A stretch of DNA of 64,000 bases from Vanessa cardui. Lineage: Eukaryota > Arthropoda > Insecta > Lepidoptera > Nymphalidae. The notes under the pieces were generated by a model. The model did not search any database and was not told the DNA's origin. It saw only the letters and a list, made by a program, of their open reading frames with translations. The translations under genes were made by a program, and so were the position numbers. Numbering within the stretch: the stretch's first letter is position 1; each line of letters begins with the position of its first letter. Location: the NCBI RefSeq assembly GCF_905220365.1, contig NC_061132.1, positions 2,976,001 through 3,040,000 on the forward strand, read 5' to 3'. Positions 61,001 to 64,000 of this stretch are shown piece by piece.

Positions 61001-62751
61001 CAATTCTTGATTAATCTGGAAGGAAATAATGTTTAGTATGTTATTTTCATTGAATCAATTTTTATAATAAACAATTGCGCACTGTACAATTCAAAAAACA
61101 AATACTAAAGGCCCGCCTTTCTCTCGCAGGTTCTTCTCAGGTCTGAGATATTAGTACCTGAATCAGTTTTCTACGATTAATAAGTAATTATAAAGCTTCT
61201 ATATTTATTTAATATTTTGACCTGTCAACTTGAATAAGGACTCGTCGGCGCATCGGCCTCTCGTCACGTGATCTGCCAAATAGCAACATCCATAACGAAC
61301 ACCGAGAACTGAACGGGCGGCCATCGGGTGCAAAGAGACAGTCAGTTTTGTATCGTCGTAAAGTGCGCACGCGTTCACGTGCTCGGTGGACGTTGCGTTC
61401 TAGTTTTATTTTAGCTATAATTATCATATGATCGTAGAAATTAAACTATGTAAAAGACTATTGCGTGACATCCAAAAGCACTATTGTAAATCAATTGTGA
61501 ATTATAAGGTGAAGTGAATATTGTAATAGACATTTTTATTGTACTACCGTCTCCTTACCCGATAATCTACGCCTACCCGAAAATGATTGATAAATAATTA
61601 TGTCAATGGTGAAAAGCCTTAAGACTTATATTTTGACTTCAACAGATTTTGTCTTGTTGCAAAGGAATATTTAATTTATAAACACAACGTTTTTCCTTAA
61701 AAATGTTCTATTAAACGCTAACAATTGAAGAAAGCTCTACGCCTCGCTTACCTCTTCAAGTTTATTTACATATGACATATATCGGTTCATATTATTAACG
61801 CCATCGAACCCTGCTACGAGTATTGATGACAATAATAATATCATGATTACGATGGCAAATACTGTTGACAGTCCTGTGCGTATACGAGGTGACGAATCTA
61901 TTTGAAATATGAATTCATTTAGAAGTGTAATTATTTGCATTAAAACTGAAACAAAAAGTATATTTTTATTGCAATTATACATACACACGTATATCGTCTG
62001 TGGACATCTGTAACACAACGGTGGCTAAAGCGTTGTCAGCCTCGTAGGAACGGGTATAGTTAAGTTTTGAAAACTTCCATTTTTAATTCCTAAAAAACTT
62101 AAGGAGGAAGAACAGGTAAGAATGATTTTACTCGCATACATTATCGAGGTGACAAGCGCAGAAGACGAAAATGTATCGGTATACCGATACGACGATACAC
62201 CACAATAGACGACAGATCTTTGCAAACCTTACACGGTCTACACCATCAACTCGAATCGACAGCGTTGACATTGAAATAAAGATGTCATTCCAGTGGCGAC
62301 ATCCTCTTCATCGTAGCTCATAAAACCGTTGATGTTTCTAGATCAGATTAAGTATTTTGAATCAATTATTTTAAAAAAGAGAAATATGTTATGATCTAAT
62401 GGTAATCATATTGCGTCTGAACTATGAGGTGAACGTGTAAGATCTACCTTAAATAGTAGACTTGAACCTGTGTTTGAAATTTGCTAAGGACATTCAATAT
62501 TTGTTTATTCCATTCAATTAACACTTACCTATTGCAAAAATCACGACATAGCTACCAATCTGACGTTTGCGCGATATTGAGGCGATGTAGCTGAGGCGCG
62601 CTGATTTGACTTGCCGTGCGCCGCTAATTGAAACGCGTTGAGGCTCGTTGCGAAGCGGCGTCAACTGAAGCGGTACGACACAGAGAAGGCTGGAGATGCA
62701 AAGCACTCTTGCTAGTGGACCGCTGATCTGGCATCGCTCAGTACGATCCAT
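58084..62751 (-). CDS. Gustatory receptor GrW6, 8 exons, 426 aa
   Basis: Intact gustatory receptor, duplicate of GrW5. Exons: 62751-62529, 61945-61752, 61015-60856, 60322-60164, 59380-59183, 59074-58962, 58485-58327, 58158-58084; exon lengths match GrW5 except the last (75 against 78). Exon 1 starts MDRTERCQISGPLARVLCIS. Exon 4 holds NVLLCLHFVFIVCSVND and the RTLNKRLRSL loop. Exon 5 has HVSICELVRSIDEGEGALVA. Exon 6 has GDWTYGKFENLGVTLIWAF. Exon 8 has ATFLAIVLQF and a TAA stop. Identity to GrW5 is very uneven: 1 change in 53 residues in exon 7, about 9 in 38 in exon 6. No stops or splice-site losses were seen. The role is taste detection of an unknown compound. Confidence 0.9.
59459..59725. 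mobile_element. MITE in GrW6 intron 4
   Basis: Same family and position as the MITE in GrW5 intron 4, but without that copy's internal insertion. The ends read cagtcagggtaaaaaaggtt and gaaggttttctaactctagc. Confidence 0.7.
59990..60130 (+). repeat. LINE 3'-tail insertion specific to unit B
   Basis: gcgagtttcttgccgtttct, tactttccgaaacggtgtta and then tgaataaaattgatttgatt: the 3' end of a CR1/jockey-like LINE. Absent from the matching place in GrW5 intron 4. Confidence 0.65.
61105..61180 (+). repeat. LINE 3'-tail scrap shared by both duplication units
   Basis: tttctctcgcaggttcttct caggtctgagatattagtac; the same scrap lies at 50430-50500 in unit A, so it predates the duplication. Confidence 0.55.
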
Positions 62752-64000
62752 GTTTTAGCTAATGTAATACAAGTTATACGGTCTTAGATATTGTACTTGA
62801 TGAAACGCACTCATCACATTTTCTACCTACAGCAGTTCGATGGGTGAGTGAATAAGTGTAACTACAAAAACAAGAACATAACATCGTAAAAAACGAAGAA
62901 TTGCAAGTCCATTTTCCGCACTGAGCTTTCTAGATTACCTCACAATACTATCAGTTACACTGACGTAACAAAAAATTTACGGTTTCCGATTTTTTTTCCA
63001 ACATTCTTTTCGTCCGTCAAGATAGACAGCTAGGCGAACAGGCGGACTGACGACCAGACAAAAAATGAATTGTTCTTATATGTGTTCCTTGTTTCCTTTC
63101 GAGCTACGGAATTCTAACAACAAGCTTTAAACTCTTCTATTTATTCAAGAGACGCGTTCATTGTTATATAATAGTTGCAAACCTACAGCGTCTGGTTTTT
63201 GCAACTGCTATAGTGGAGGTTTCGTTCGCGCTCTTGAATCGTGCCACGAGCCACACAACAAGCGGCAGTTGTGTTGAACACAGTGTATTTGAAAATGTGT
63301 GTATACATTTAATATACGCACGTCATATAGAATATTTCCGACAATTTATCTATAATCTAATCAATGGATGGATCGGGGATATGCTTAATTCACCATTAAT
63401 TCCGATGTTTTTAAATACAGTATTACTGTATGGGAATCATAAACACCGGTATACATTAAGATCAATATAGATAAGAGCGAATTATTAGATATTAAAATGA
63501 ATTAGGCTCCATAACCCGAGATGTTCAAATGATTAGGCGTCAATCTGAACCGATGATAGCATATTCATATCAGATAAGCATCACTAAATTTTTATGTGCT
63601 CAATTTGTGTTTACAACACTTCATCTCCTGATACACGGGGAAAGAAAACCACATGCTAGAGATCAAAATCTCCCATACGTGCATCCATAAACCCTTATTG
63701 AATGGCAGAACAAACTCTTTCAATAGGGATCCGAAGCCCAAGGTTTCAGTAAAATCACTGTTTACTTTATATATAGTCCTTATTATAATCAGCAAGTTCA
63801 AAATGCAAAAACTATTTTTTACAAATTTATCAGAACACAATATCAATGGGAGCCAAAGGCTATCCATACTACACAACTAACCCTACATAAATATAAAAGA
63901 GGGTTAAAGTCGTAGATACATGTGTTATATCTCATATCTGTACCTTAAGTAACAATAAAACCTAAAATGGTAATGCTCATATCTACTTCAAACAATATCT

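Larger units (their letters stand above)
57790..64000. repeat. Segmental duplication unit B (holds GrW6), runs off the window
   Basis: Collinear with unit A (46150-53985). B carries a roughly 245-bp insertion at 59898-60143 with a LINE 3' tail that A lacks. Upstream of exon 1 it lacks A's 1.1-kb inverted-repeat insert. 62752-63167 is upstream sequence with nothing else recognised. 63168-64000 matches A 53160-53985, including the degraded SINE-like block at 63590-63740. Confidence 0.85.

Noticed and set aside
61209..61427. 72-aa arginine-rich minus-strand frame in GrW6 intron 2
   Set aside because: It lies in a GC-richer insert absent from GrW5, with no domain and no splice signals; probably an unrecognised repeat.

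Overview
The window is eukaryotic, intron-bearing and AT-rich, and looks like a lepidopteran (butterfly or moth) genome. Three things point that way: multi-exon insect gustatory receptor (GR) genes, tRNA-derived SINEs with A/B-box promoters, and a repeat load of Helitrons, RTE and CR1/jockey-like LINEs, MITEs and fold-back elements. The species cannot be named from sequence alone.

The host genes I can support are all chemosensory. They are six GR loci, called GrW1 to GrW6 here. GrW1 (3672-11073, minus) has 8 exons and encodes about 419 aa; one long intron is packed with retrotransposons. GrW2 (13006-15441, minus) has 4 exons and about 360 aa, and needs a GC-AG intron. GrW3 (24106-27499, minus) is a partial gene with three recognisable exons. 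GrW4 (36137-42105, plus) has seven exons but lacks the exon that carries transmembrane segment 4 (TM4) in its relatives. GrW5 (46510-51731, minus) and GrW6 (58084-62751, minus) have 8 exons each and encode 427 and 426 aa; they are a segmental duplicate pair. GrW1, 4, 5 and 6 share exon phases (1,0,1,1,1,0,0) and C-terminal signatures of the TY/TF-hhhhh-QF type. GrW2 has another exon plan but ends in the same signature. A possible orphan receptor exon lies at 12086-12208.

Layout: 1-3.1 kb, two back-to-back Helitron copies with Rep fragments; 3.1-11.1 kb, GrW1 with a LINE, an RTE element and an unclassified element in its introns; 11.1-13 kb, a fold-back element and SINE scraps; 13-15.4 kb, GrW2; 15.7-22.5 kb, repeats, including an AT-rich inverted-repeat family and a 1509-bp tandem duplication; 23.4-27.5 kb, MITE and GrW3; 28-30 kb, nested Helitron-like element and a TIR transposon; 31.4-35.3 kb, SINE and a nearly complete LINE with endonuclease and reverse transcriptase; 36.1-42.1 kb, GrW4; 42.6-46.1 kb, RTE and an old LINE; 46.15-54 kb, duplicated unit A (GrW5); 54.1-57.4 kb, LINE and RTE fragments; 57.8-64 kb, duplicated unit B (GrW6), running off the window.

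The genes form a GR cluster of the fast birth-and-death type. Local duplication, exon loss and transposon insertion are all caught here at different stages. I found no defence island, CRISPR array or operon-like system. All exon models are by eye from splice sites, phase and family resemblance; no transcript evidence was available.
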